The position numbers and the translations under genes are program-made. From assembly GCA_018296165.2 (NCBI GenBank), contig JACKQL020000158.1, forward strand, positions 19,676 through 83,675: a DNA stretch of 64,000 bases. The letters are read 5' to 3'. The notes under the pieces were generated by a model. The model searched no databases. It worked only from the letters and a program-made list of their open reading frames with translations, and was not told where the DNA came from. Below are positions 1 to 11,159 of this stretch, piece by piece. Within the stretch, counting starts at the first letter, position 1; each line of letters starts with the position of its first letter. Source of the DNA: Termitomyces sp. T153. Its lineage: Eukaryota; Basidiomycota; Agaricomycetes; Agaricales; Lyophyllaceae.

Positions 1-1638
1 GGTTTCTTTACTAGTAGAGAGCTGCCAAGGCTCAACTAAGAGGTCATTCATCTGCTTATTCAGTTTGTTAACTGATTCAAGCTTGTTGACAGCAAAAAGA
101 GACTGTAAAAATGACTTGGAATGATGAGCAAGCTGATAGACCAATGTAGGAATGATGTTGGCCCTGCTTCTTGCATCTTCAAACTGTCAAGAACAAAAGA
201 AAGAGGCCTGCAAGATGTTTAACCCTTTGTTATCATCATCAAAGTGTTCTGCTACTGAGCAGGCAATAGTTGACTTTCCAGACTCAGCTGGACCAGTTAG
301 CCAGAAGACCTGTGGACTGGTGGGTGAAGAATCCTCTGCCCACTCATATAGCTGCTTGAGTATTCTTACACATGTTCCTTCAATACAGGGTGCACAAACC
401 ACAGTAGCATCATTGAGAATAGCATCATATGGTGCTTTCTTAGAGTAGTCCCAATTGTGCAATTTCAGTTGCTAAGGAACAAATTAGCTCAAGATAATCA
501 TGAACTTCTCACAAAAACATACAGAAACAAGATCATGCAAAGAACTTATATTCCTGTCAATGTTCAAGTTCATTTGAAGCTAACAGAGGATTCCAATGTC
601 AGCACTGCTCCATTGCAAACTTTATAAGTCACATACAACAAAATTCTCTATCTCTTTGTCAATCTGTTTGAAGATCTTTTGAACTTTGGTATTGTCCTGT
701 TCATTTTCCAAGATCTTTTTCCATATTGATGTCTCAGATATTGCCTTCAGCCCAACAATCTTCTCAAGTGACCTGCATAATATTAGAATTGAAATGTTCT
801 AGGATGAATGCCATGCTCACTGTGCAAATTCCTCAGTTATTGATCTGAACTTTGCATCTTTGTTATCTACTTCCAACAAACCTGAGTTGACAACTTCAAG
901 GCGTCTTGCAGTCTGAGTAAAGAGCTCCTGCAGTGCATTTTGATTGTCAGAAATGGCCTAGATTTGATGTTAACTTGTACAAAGTAAATATAGAAGGTGA
1001 TGAGGGCATACATTTCCAAGGTCAATGAGAACATTGACAGCAGCAATATGTGTCTTGACAGGGGTGCCTTCCAGTACCTTCTCAACCTTCTTGAGCACCA
1101 TCTGCATGCCATGCCAAGCTGATTTAGCAAGATGACCTGACAGGAAAAATCATGTTTCACATTTATTGCTCAAAACTGGCTTACTTACCTTGTCCATTAT
1201 CAGTGGGCGTCAAATTCATCTGAGGGACATCTACTCTGATTCCTCCAGATTCTGTGAAGGCATTAAAGCAGTTGTGTGCTGGATGATATTATTATAGTTA
1301 CTCAGTTCTTCATGATCTCTCATGCCTACCTGAACATCTGATGTGTGTGCAATGTCAAAACCTTGATAAGGACTTGCTCAGATTTCATTCATGGTTGTGA
1401 AGTTCAGATGTGCTTACCATAATCCCTTGCTGGACTTACTACAACAGGAGGTTGGTTGGTCACACTGCTTCCTGACTCAACTGCACAAGACAAATCAGTG
1501 AATACAGTTGCATTAGATGCTCTGGCATCTAATACTTGCATCCCATCTGATTCTGTATCATGCACACTGCTGCCTCACAGAGGGGCAGGGGAGCTTCTCC
1601 TTCACAACATGACATTTGGATTTCTGAGGATTGGCCAT
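1..1638 (-). pseudogene. 5' half of a NACHT NLR-like gene, decayed paralogue
   Basis: This aligns along its whole length with 28045-29713, the 5' part of the intact NACHT-WD40 gene, and runs off the left edge of the window. The start codon equivalent is at 1638 (MANPQKSK against MSNPQKSK in the other copy). Exon 1 carries a deletion and an early stop. The N-terminal helical domain exons and the beginning of the NACHT exon are recognisable (DNWDYSKKAPYDA-like, Walker A as GPAESGKST, 187-462). A TGT to TGA change stops the NACHT exon right after FFCS near 187. Most differences from the other copy are CpG to TpG or CpA. It cannot make a full protein. Whether a WD40 part exists further left is not visible. 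Confidence 0.85.
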
Positions 1639-2025
1639 GGTGGTCTGTGAGAGAGCTGTTGCATGGGATGTCAAGTCATCTCAAGCCTCATTGTGATGTT
1701 CTATTGTTTGACAAGATTCCATGCAGTTCCACAGTTATGGAAGTGCTGTGGAGATGATGCTTTTATCTGTTGATGCATGAGGCCTGCAAAGTCTCATACC
1801 ATTGTTGGACTCCTCCTGTTTGATCAATTTCTCTCATTGAAGACTGAATTCCCAAGACATTATTGACACTAGTGATGCTTCTGCCTGCTCAATTCTCTGG
1901 TTATTGTGGACCATACTTCTAATCTGGGAGACTGAGTAAAGAAACCAAACTAGTACTGACATGGTAGCCTGATGTGTCTGGTTCTTGTTTCTCATCTGAT
2001 GCTGTTGCCATGGTCAGGTTACATC
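1..2025. repeat. Segmental duplication, left copy (NACHT 5' half and promoter)
   Basis: Position 11 matches 28055, and similarity continues to about 2022, which matches about 30110, past the NACHT start codon into its upstream region. It is then interrupted by the Copia element and resumes at 9525. The right-hand partner is 28045-31250. The left copy lacks about 960 bp of the upstream region found in the right copy and has lost nearly all CpG dinucleotides. Confidence 0.85.
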
Positions 2026-2357
2026 TGTTAGAAATCAGACCTAAGAACAAGTATGAGTTTACTCCCTCAGTCCAATGTAAGTGACTATATTTGACTGTAC
2101 CTAAGAACAAGTATGAGTTTACTCTATGGTGCAGTCAGTAACATGTGGTATTTCTAATGTTGTAATGCAATGTGCCCCTCAGTCACTTACATTGGACTGA
2201 GGGGTTCTACTACATCTGTCCAATATATATATGTCCTTGGTAGACAATGCATACATTGTCTACCAAGTGGTAATGAGTGGCACAATGCAAGTGCAGTGGC
2301 CCTATGTGATGGGTGGCCAGTGTCTGTGTGATATGTCCAAAGTCCAAAAGTCCAACA
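2026..2357 (-). repeat. 3' LTR of Copia 1
   Basis: 332 bp, TG...CA ends. It contains two imperfectly spaced copies of CTAAGAACAAGTATGAGTTT and a perfect hairpin with 14-bp arms (2236-2249 and 2254-2267). On the minus strand the hairpin lies just upstream of a TATATATATT box. A 21-bp inverted repeat (about 2062-2082 and 2179-2199) is perfect in this LTR but changed in the other. Confidence 0.9.
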
Positions 2358-2810
2358 CTCCTCCTCACCACAGACACTCCTCCTCTTATGGGATCATGGC
2401 ATTTATCTAAGACCAAGACAGAGGCATAGATGCAGGAATGCCAGAGTGGAAAGGGCCTTTGTAAAGATGTTGGCTGTGTTCTCTTTTGAAGGAACTCATA
2501 ACAGGCTGATTTCACCAGATTGGACTTGCTCACATAAAAAATGATACTTAATATCCACATGTTTTACTTGTGCATGTAGGAGCAGGTCTTCAGATAATGC
2601 AATCATGGAATTGTTATTGCAAAACATGGGTGTTGGTGTGTCAGTTAGGTCATAGCTGATGTCTTTAAGTAGGGCTCAGAGCCAGATACACTCTTGGGTT
2701 GAAGGCTGCCATGTATTCAGCTTTGCATGATGAGGCAGCCACCATTCACTGTTTCCTGACTGCCCAGGATATGCTTCCTGATCTAAGGTCACAGGTGTAT
2801 CCCCCAATGC

Positions 2811-3795
2811 TGATACGATGTTGTCACACCATTGGGAACATAATAAACACCAGAAGTCAAAACAAACATTTATTAAGGCTGAAAACTGTAAGCCTCCTGG
2901 TAAAACAAGTCCCAGCAACATTATCCCTTTAAATACACCAGAAGAAAGACAGAACAGGATAGGACAAGGACTATACTAGACTATACACTCAATAATAGTC
3001 CAATCACTGTAATGGGAGGGGAAGCATGGGACTGGCAAAAGCACCTGAGTGGCATCAATTCTGGCAAGATCTGGATCTGATCTAAGACTAACCAGATTGG
3101 AATGGAATGAAGGGAAGGGAAAGGAAGATGAATGGAGGAATATGAAATGAATGGAATGAAGGGAAGGGAAAGGGAGATGAATGGAAGAATATGAAATGAA
3201 TGGGAGGGAACAGATGAATGGAAGAACCTGAATGGGAAAGAACCTGAATGGGGAAGAATATGAAATGAACAAAGGAAGATGAATGGAATGAATGGGAGGG
3301 AACAGATGAATGGAAGAATCTGAATGGGAAAGAACCTGAATGGGGAAGAATATGAATGGGAGAAATACAAAGGAGGGAGAGATAAATGGGGCAAATGGAA
3401 GCTAAGAATGCAAAGGAGGAATGATGGAACCAGGAACTGGCCTGTGGCACTGAAACAGGCATGCCAAAAGGGGGAATTAGAATAACAGTTATGAATAAGG
3501 GGCTGGAAAGTATGGAACCAAAAGTCACATGTAGGGGGTGGTCTGTGCACTGTAGAAAGAGGTATAAATAGCCCAAGTAGAGTAGCAAATAGACAGGCAA
3601 TTAATAGGCAAAGGCTCGGTGGTTCCCAGGGAGTGAATCACTTAGGCTGGAGTTTGTTGAGACCCCTCTGCATTCAGAATAGAAATATTTTGGAAGTAAA
3701 CCCCTTCAACTTCAAGCATTCATCAAGACATCAGTGTGGAATTGGAGTAGACTGCCTAAGTCTTCAAGAAAGCCCCAGAACTATCAGTATTACTC
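2811..3795 (+). mobile_element. Insertion of about 1 kb in Copia 1 RNase H (probable solo LTR)
   Basis: RNase H coding breaks off after ...CSTG near 3795 and resumes with YTCDL near 2805, so about 985 bp is foreign. Its ends are weakly inverted (TGCTGATA and TATCAGTA). It has a TATA box (GGTATAAATAG) near 3559 and a run of G/A-rich repeats. This fits a solo LTR, but the exact borders are uncertain by about 15 bp and I see no clear target duplication. Confidence 0.5.
3090..3370 (+). repeat. GGAATGAAGGGAAGGG-type minisatellite
   Basis: Purine-rich imperfect tandem repeats mixing AGATGAATGGAAGAA, GAACCTGAATGGG and GAATATGAAATGAATGG units, inside the insertion in Copia 1. Long open frames on the opposite strand here (2981-3600) are a by-product of the repeat and are not genes. 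Confidence 0.8.
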
Positions 3796-5397
3796 TAACC
3801 CAGTACTACAATGGCTCCATCAAGTATTGGGGCAGCTTGCCCAGTCAGAGTCAGTGAATCTGGTTAGCTTTACATCATTGTCCTCTCCTAGATGAAGTCT
3901 GAGATTGCATGTGCCCTTTAGATAGCAAACCAGACATATGGCTGCATTCCAGTGAGGGGTTGCATAGGAGTTGAGATATTGTGTCAGCTGTTGGACTGCA
4001 AATGCAATGTCAGGGTGTGTGGAGATTGCAAGGTATAGAAGACAACCAACGAGCTGTCAGTATGGGGTCCTTTTGAGTGTGTGTTGTTCATCTGGGGGAG
4101 TGAGGTTTGGTCAATGCCAAAGTCTGATGTTTGGATCTATAGGTAAGGAAAGGGGTGTTGCACTTTTCTGACCAAATTGATATATAATCTTGTCAATGAG
4201 AGCTGTCTGTGAAAGCCTGACCAATTGGTTCTGATCCCAGTCTACCATGATGCCAACTATGAAATGAGGGAAGCCAAGGTCTGAGATGGTCCATACTGTC
4301 CACATCTAATTCTTGAAGCATTTTTCCTCTGCTTTGCTTGCAATAGAAAGGAAATTGTCTATATGAAGAGCTGCAATTATAGAGCCTTGATCAGTGACAT
4401 GATGGGAAATGCAGGATTTGCATGCCAGATGTTTGAATCTCCATGCTGCCATATTACTATTCATGGCTTCATTCCACATCCTACCAGCTTGTTTCATACT
4501 GTATAAGCCCCATACCAGCATCCAGACCCAGCCCTCCTTCCCTTGCTCCTCAAATCTTTCTGGTTGTTTCATGTATTGTGTTTTGTCTTGGAGGAGGATT
4601 CCATACAAAAATGCTGTTTTCATGTCTATTTGAGTGGTGTCCCAGCCCCTCACAGCAGCCAAGTGAAGTAGTATACACCATGATTCCATGTGTGCAGTTG
4701 GTGAGGTCATTTTGGTATAATTGCATCTGTAGACTTGCTCATATCCTCTGAATACTAGCCTGACTTTGAATTGGACAGCATTCTTATGTTTGTTGCATTT
4801 GATTCTGAACACAGGATGCCCTGTCCTCACCTTCTGTCCAGTGGGTACTGCTGATCAGGGAACAAGCTTGTAGACTCCCATATCCTGGAAAGATTTGAGC
4901 TCATCTTGGTAGGCTGCTTTCCATTGGTCCCCATCCTCTGATGCTTTGGCCTCTGTCCATGATCATGGTTTGTCACTGATGTCAGGCATTAAGGCAAGCG
5001 ATCATCATGGATTGCAGCAAGCAAGTGCTCAATGTCTTCTTGGTATGCAATATTGGCAAGGTCAGGCACTTTTTGATCCTGATTGTGGTCCTCAGTGCCT
5101 TGATTGGCAGCCCCAAATCTAGATCTGGTGCTCTATTTGTCTTACACCTTGCTTTAACTCTCTCACCTGCAGCAATTGACTCTTGTACCACCTTTGTGTT
5201 TGTGACAACAGGGGTTCTCAGGACTAGCTTTTTCAGTGGGCACGGGTATGCAAGTAGACCAGTAAGGGAGAGGGTGAGTGATTGTCTAATTGTTTGATGG
5301 GCTCTTGGGAGATCTGAGGCATTCCTCCTGATTGAATAACAGAATCATTGTCCATGTTTATGAGGCCTACTTGTATGGGGATGGTGTCATTGATCGA

Positions 5398-7325
5398 TCA
5401 AGAGTTATTGGAAGTGGAAGCTGGAAGATTGGAGGCCTCTTCATAGCTTTCACAGAACTTAACATGGTACGTATCATATATCTTTCCAGTTGTCCTGTTG
5501 TAGCACCTGTATGTCTTTGAATTTCTCCTGTACCCAACTAAGATGCATTCAATTGAGCATGCATATATCTTCAGATTATGCTCAGCAAGGATCAAGACAA
5601 ATGCTTTGCATCCTATTTCTTGCAAGTAGGAATACTTAGGCCATCATCCTGTCCAGGCTTTATGAGGGGTGACTCCTCTGAGGGATTTAGTGAGTGTCCA
5701 TGTATGAAGGTGGGAGGCAGTCATCTAGAATTTGTCCCACAGATGTGGAGGACACTCTGCAACTATCCTCATGGCTTGTGCTTTGCCCATTAGGGTGCAA
5801 TATAGGCATTCAATGCACCCAATGTGTGCTGAAGTGTATGGTGCACTAAATTGCTGTCTAGAGCCTTGAAACAGGAGCCAAGATTTCATTTGATGCCCCA
5901 CAATGATGAGTCCCAGTTGTTGCTAAGCACCATTTTGGCATTTTGGACTTAGCAGCAGCTGACTATTTGGCACAAGTCACAACACTCAGCATGCAGGGCT
6001 TAGCCCAAGGTCTGGACTGAGGTAGCCTTAGCACAGGACTTTAGCACATGGAGCCTAGAACTTGGGCTTAGATCAGCAAGGCCTAGACCCTTCCTAGCAA
6101 CTTTAGCGATCCTAGTGACTCTGGCAACAAAACAACATTGTCTCACTATATATGGATATATTGCCAGACGCATACCTTTTTGCTATCATTCCCTTTGTCA
6201 AGCTGACCAACATACTTAAATGGCATCTACATGTCAGAGACTTTGCTTATGGTTTTTTTTACTTAGTTACAGACTGATGCCTTGTACGGACCATAAACAT
6301 GTTGACAGACACCATTGCTAGTGGTGACTATTTGCTTACTTTCCCATACTATACTTTGAAACCATATAAATACTGCCTGTACATAGACACTAGGAAGCAG
6401 GAGAATCGACTTGAATAGATCCCCCCTCAAGCTGTACAGTCTAAGCTTACCAGCTTGGGATTTCACTTTGCTTCTCTCATCACTCTATTCCTTCCTCGCC
6501 GTTGACTTTGACTTTGCAACAAGTCTTATCAACTTTGATCTCAACTTAGTGTGGTACCAACTGCAGGTGCCCTTTTTGTGTTATTTTGACTTAGCAATGT
6601 TAGCGACTGCAGCTAGCAACTAGTTTATGTTCATCCCCTTGATTAAGTGTCTCTATTACTGTCTTCCTTTTTTTTTACCTTACTCCCTAACTCTACCACC
6701 ACCATTAAGAGTTCACTTTGTCTTAGTGACACTTCTTGTCTTCACCTACTCCCTTTTCTGTCACTAGCAACTTAGGCTAGCAATAGCAATCCTTTCAACT
6801 TCACCTTACAACACAACTATTGCTCTTGTTCTCTGGGATGGTTACTGACTTGCCCTTTACTATTAACTTCCTACTGCCAGCTACCCTATCTAGTGATTAG
6901 TGCTAGGTTCTCTTTTTAGGTGTTCTGCATGGCATTAGGCAGCATAGGAGCACATCAAATGAGCTCACCATCATGACCTGTCCTATACATGCCAAGTTTT
7001 TTGTGTACCTCATTCTCATGGGCCATCTGCCATGCTTTAAGTGTGTGAGTGCCTCTGCCTTACTTTTGAGAAGTATTGACTAATGTTTGTTTGTATAGTC
7101 ATTGACAATGTTCATAATATATTTATGGCCACTGTGAGATACAACTGCCTGAGGCCCTGCTAAGTCAACCCAAACAATCTCCAATTTGCACATTGCCCTT
7201 TGTCCATCTTCCTGCAGCTTAGGGACCATGTTTCTCATCTGTTTGCCAGGAATGCATGAGTCACACTTCAGTGGTTTCAAGGAGAAGACAGCAGGCATAC
7301 CTGGGACTATTCCAGCTTTTGCCAT
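5398..7325 (-). pseudogene. Copia 1 integrase, split by an insertion
   Basis: 7325-7080 carries the GAG-pre-integrase and start of the core (CDSCIPGKQMRN, VDLAGPQ). 5880-5640 continues the core (QFSAPYTSAHIGCIE, HLWDKF then a stop, TASHLHT). 5625-5398 is the C-terminal part (GYRRNSKTYRCYN, GKIYDTYHVKFCES). The remaining aspartates and the catalytic glutamate lie around the 1.07-kb insertion, and in-frame stops are present. It would be the strand-transfer enzyme of the element but is not functional here. Confidence 0.75.
5887..6961. mobile_element. Insertion of about 1.07 kb in Copia 1 integrase
   Basis: Integrase coding resumes on either side of this block. The outermost 9 bp are a perfect inverted repeat (CATTTGATG at 5887-5895, CATCAAATG at 6953-6961). 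The interior has no long coding frame. It has a possible TATA box (CATATAAATA) near 6363, pyrimidine-rich stretches and repeated TAGCAACTTAG-like motifs. It may be a solo LTR or a short inverted-repeat element. The family is not recognised. Confidence 0.5.
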
Positions 7326-7834
7326 GTCAAGGACAGTTTGGTAATTGGCATGTTTGAGATGACAATGCTAAGTTTCCAAGCTGGAGACATGTTGAGCAGT
7401 GAGCATGTGGGAATGGTGAATGGTTGTTATAGGACTGAGGTTTAGGCAGTATAGGCACTGACCTGGAATAAGGGGTCCTTGTGCCACAGTTGCATGCATG
7501 AGTCAATCAATGATTTTTACAGAGGTGTTATCAAATGTGGAGTCAAGTTTAGAGCATGAAGTAAGAGAGCTGATGGAGATAAGTCAGACAGTGGCATTGG
7601 GGATATAAAGGGCATCTTGTAAGGTAATGTTGGCACCTTTTGCCACATGTAGCCAAATATTGCCAATACCTATAGCTACAATGCTGGAACCTCCAAGTCT
7701 CTTTACATTTCAAGGCAGAATTGGCCTCAAGGAAGTAAAGTCACTTCAGGATGAGGGAGATATGGACTGTCTGCCAGAGTCTATGAGGAAGGGACTGGAT
7801 TCTAAAGATGTGATCAGAGTGCATTCAGACTGTG

Positions 7835-8978
7835 TCATTGAGAGACATTGACTGCCATTACCTTCTCAGTGATTTGTTTTGAGTAGGTGTCCCAGGTCAT
7901 GGTTGCATATGACTCCTCCATTGCCATGAATCCAATGTGTTCCCAGTGCTCTGTGCTTTGATCAGGATGGTGGTCCAAAGGAGTGGCATTGGCTATGCCA
8001 GCAAAGGTGGCAGGTTCTGGAGTGGGAAGTTGGCCAAGTTGGGTAGAATCAACATACCACAACTTCCCATCTAATCCAGTTACAGCAACAAAAGACTTTG
8101 CTGCAGTGCCATTAGGTAAGCTGTTAGATTTTCCTTGAGCTGCTTTCTTTGCCTCTGTGCCCCAGTTATCAATTTCCCAGCCATGCCCCCACCTTTTGTA
8201 CACAGAAGGCTTTTGTGTGTCCATGGCAGGGCCTTTTAAGTGAGAAGCAGTTCTTACAACAGATTGCTCCAGGGCCATGATTATGTCCAGGTAGATCTGT
8301 TGGTCATCCTCTCCTCTTGCGCTGAAGGCTGTTGCATGGCTAGACTTAGCTTTTGCATTAAGTATATTCTGGGCATTTCCCATGAGGACATGGATGTCAG
8401 TGGGGTTGCATGAGGAACTCTGCATGCTCTTGCTGATGAGAGTGGACATGGAACTCTGTAGAGATTTGAATGCTGGGTTATTCAAGCTGTTAAGCAATGT
8501 GATGCACATGAAGAGGTTCCTATCAATGGTACCAATGTCAAAAGCTCACTTCATAATATCTGTGATGTGGCCAGCTGTAATGGGCTGAGGCTCACTGGTG
8601 GAACAGTATGTTGACAGCACCTCCTGTAAGAGGGTGATTTGTTTGATGGGTCCTTCCCATTGCACTTGTGTCTTAAGGTCAGCAAAACACCTGGCTGCAC
8701 TCTGGTCTGTAACAAGATCACAATGCAGCATCATCCCAGGCAGATTTAATGAAGGTGATGGCAAGCCTATTGTTTAGGCCCCAGTTAGCATATGCACCAG
8801 GTTTGGTGCTGGGGTCAGAGTAAGGGGGATGATATTGAAGACATGGGTAGATCCCATTGAGGATGAGTGCATCTTTGAGCTTCTCCATCCACTGGATGAA
8901 GTTCCCATCAGCTTGAGCATATTTGGGACCTTCCCACCTGGTGTATGATGCATTTGGAAACAGAGGGATTGGAAGCAT
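7835..8978 (-). pseudogene. Copia 1 gag
   Basis: Two frames cover it. 8978-8718 has FPNASYTRWEGPKYAQADGN-like N-terminal gag, and 8509-7835 (224 aa) has the C-terminal part with a protease-proximal stretch (VAVTGLDGKLWYVDSTQ). Frames shift between about 8720 and 8510. It would be the structural capsid protein. No intact CCHC knuckle was found. Confidence 0.65.
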
Positions 8979-9188
8979 CCAAGAATAAGGTTAAGGAGGG
9001 TGATATGGGAGCCATCGCACACAGAGATGTGAGAACAAGAGATGAGAGGAGGCAGAGACAATAGACAAAGAGATAAGGTATATAATGTGACATGTGATAA
9101 GATTGGACTGTCCCTCATCAAAGGAAAGTTCTTTCAAAGGTCTGGTGTTGAGTGCTTCTATAAAGCAGTTGACAATATACCCATAACC

Positions 9189-9519
9189 TGTTAGAAATCA
9201 GACCTAAGAACAAGTATGAGTTTACTCCCTCAGTCCAATGTAAGTGACTATATTTGACTGTACCTAAGAACAAGTATGAGTTTACTCTATGGTGCAGTCA
9301 GTAACATGTGGTATTTATAATGTTGTAATGCAATGTGCTCCTCAGTCAATGTAATTGACTGAGGGGTTCTACTACATCTGTCCAATATATATATGTCCTT
9401 GGTAGACAATGCATACATTGTCTACCAAGTGGTAATGAGTGGCACAATGCAAGTGCAGTGGCCCTATGTGATGGGTGGCCAGTGTCTGTGTGATATGTCC
9501 AAAGTCCAAAAGTCCAACA
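9189..9519 (-). repeat. 5' LTR of Copia 1
   Basis: 331 bp, differing from the left LTR by only a few bases by eye, most of them clustered in one arm of the 21-bp inverted repeat. The 14-bp-arm hairpin is conserved at 9399-9412 and 9417-9430. On the minus strand the internal sequence begins GGTTATGGGTATATTG, the position of the primer-binding site. I did not identify the priming tRNA. Confidence 0.9.
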
Positions 9520-9524
9520 ACATC

Positions 9525-9728
9525 AATGCAGCTGAAATCTGATCTAGAATGACTTTGTCACAGTAGTATTGGCAACTCACCCAATCATTCCAGCTTCTGC
9601 ACAGCACCATATATCCATGCAGTGACAAGATGGATAGACAGTTTGGAATGGGTTCAACTGATCTTTTGTGGATTACAGCTACAACATTGTCCGCTGTTGA
9701 AATCCATCCAAATCTTAGCTATGAGCTC
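9525..9728. repeat. Segmental duplication, left copy resumed
   Basis: After the Copia 1 target duplication the sequence matches 31085-31250 (GATCTAGAA..GACTT, then ACAGCTACAAC.TTGTCCGCT). This shows that Copia 1 inserted into an already duplicated host segment. It ends where the LTR of Copia 2 begins. Confidence 0.75.
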
Positions 9729-10068
9729 TGTAGTATGAAGTAAGTCTAGAGTCCTCAGTCTCAGAAGAAGAACTCTTTTATTAACCTGTAGTACAAAGTA
9801 AGTCTAGAGTCTACAGGTTGTATAAGTAATCAAGAAACAATTGTATAAGTGATTTATGTACCCTCAGTCTCGGAAGAAGAACTGAGGGTATAACTACTGG
9901 GAAGTAACTATAAGCCAATTCCACAGAGCAGTGGCTGAGCAAACTGTATAGTCACAATTGACAATGATCATGCCAAAAGAAGTAAAAGAAGAAAATAAAT
10001 ATAAGAAAAACTTGGGTGCCTGGAAAGAGACCGGGGCACCACCACCACAGCTGGGAGTTCTCTCAACA
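9729..10068 (-). repeat. 3' LTR of Copia 2
   Basis: About 340 bp, TGTAGTATG...CTCTCAACA on the plus strand. It contains a duplicated GTAGTA.(A/G)AAGTAAGTCTAGAGTC motif and a CTCAGTCTC.GAAGAAGAACT repeat. The other LTR is missing. Confidence 0.7.
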
Positions 10069-10091
10069 CTCCTCCAGACTCACAGCTGCAG

Positions 10092-11104
10092 TCAAAGACC
10101 CAACAACCCTACCGGGTATAAATGAGTGATGTGAGGAAGAGGTTTTGTGAAGAGGTCAGCAGGGTTCTCCATCGATGAAATGTGTGTAACTGAGACGTCA
10201 CCCTGTTTAATGTGCTCCCTAATATAATGGTGGTGGATGTCAATGTGTTTGGCTTGGAAGTGCCCTTTCATGTACTGTGCTAAAGACAGTGCAGGTGAGT
10301 TGTTGACGTGAAGGGGAGTAGGTAAGGTCTGAGGTAAATCAACCTCCATGAGCCAGTTAAACATCCACATGGCCTGCTGGGTGCCACACATCAGAGCCAT
10401 GTACTCAGCTTCCATAGTTGACAGGGCAACAGTAGGCTGTTGTTTCAAGCTCCATGAGACAGCTCCCCCAGCCATTATGAACACATAGCTGCCAGTTGAA
10501 TGGTGAGTATCAAGATCCCTCCATAATCTGCATCAACATAGCCAATAGGTTTAAGGTTGGCTTCTTGATGATAGGTGATATAGCAATCAAGGGTCCCATT
10601 TACATACTGCATCACATGGGCCAAAGCCTTCCAGTGAGCAGGTCCAGGGTTTCCTTGAAACTGTGTGAGGAGGCCAATGGCATACAATAGGTCAGGCCTG
10701 GTGGCTGCCTGTGCCCACATCAAAGATCCCAGTGCCTCAGGGAATGGTTTGTCCTGCATGAATGTGCATTCATTGTCTGTCTGAGGGGATTGGGACTCAA
10801 TCAGGACAAGCCTGGTGGAGAGAGGCATGCTCCAGGAGTTAGAGGTTCTAAAGCCAAAACAATCTAACATCCTTTCCAAGTAAGACCATTGAAACAGGTG
10901 TATGTCTCCAGATGTGGGGTCCCTATTGAAACAAACTCCCAGAATGTACTTGAGCTCTCCCATATCTTTTATTTTGAACTTGGACCCTAACTTGGATTTT
11001 GCAACCTCTAACCCTGTTATTGATGTTGAGGCTCCAAGGACATTGTTGTTGTGGTTGTCGGTGATTTTGTATGTTCTCCACCTATGTGTTTGTACCAGAT
11101 GCAA
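10092..11104 (-). pseudogene. Copia 2 RT C-terminus and RNase H
   Basis: 11104-10475 encodes the end of RT (KSKLGSKFKIKDMGELKYILG, SLMWAQAATRPDLLYAIG) and the start of RNase H (IGYVDADYGG). A frameshift near 10500 moves to 10484-10092, which carries SGGAVSWSLKQQPTVALST-type RNase H with TMEAEYMAL, KHIDIHHHYIREH and NPADLFTKPLP, ending normally. It would degrade the RNA template of the element. It is broken by truncation and frameshift. Confidence 0.85.
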
Positions 11105-11159
11105 CTGTCAGCTCATGAAGCTAGGTATCCCAATTTATCATACTCCTTGTTGAGGAGAT

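Larger units (their letters stand above)
2406..4830 (-). pseudogene. Copia 1 reverse transcriptase and RNase H, split
   Basis: 4830-4306 is an open stretch of 174 residues with Copia RT blocks (KARLVFRGYEQ-like, TQIDMKTAFLYG, WGLYSMKQAGRMWNEA). The catalytic loop reads LHIDNF where a YVDD-type loop is expected, so it is probably inactive. RT continues at 4305-4111. RNase H starts as FTDSDWASCPNT near 3850, is interrupted by an insertion, and resumes at about 2800 (YTCDL, AEYMAAFNPR, QVKHVDIKYHF, KENTANIFTKAL) with several stops, ending near 2406. Confidence 0.8.
2026..9519 (-). mobile_element. Copia LTR retrotransposon 1, complete with target duplication
   Basis: Two near-identical LTRs (TGTTAG...CCAACA) bound a Copia gag-pol read on the minus strand in the order gag, integrase, reverse transcriptase, RNase H, which is Ty1/Copia order. 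The 5-bp target duplication ACATC lies at 2021-2025 and 9520-9524. A polypurine tract (GGTGAGGAGGAG on minus) touches the left LTR, so the left LTR is the 3' LTR. The element sits in the upstream region of the duplicated NACHT copy. The coding part is broken by stops, frameshifts and two insertions of about 1 kb, so it is not autonomous. Confidence 0.92.
9729..11150 (-). mobile_element. Copia LTR retrotransposon 2, 5'-truncated
   Basis: The 3' LTR is 9729-10068, with a polypurine tract (TGGAGGAG then TGTTGAGAG on minus) right beside it. Only the end of RT and the RNase H remain, up to about 11150, where Gypsy sequence starts. The LTR end (CTCTCAACA) matches that of Copia 3 at 35339, so the two are related families. 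Confidence 0.8.

Noticed and set aside
2976..3600. Three overlapping minus frames rich in Phe, Ser, Pro and His
   Set aside because: Direct product of the G/A minisatellite in an insertion. No start context or domain.
2811..3795. Complete small transposon with exact borders
   Set aside because: The ends are only weakly inverted and no target duplication could be fixed, so only an approximate insertion is reported.
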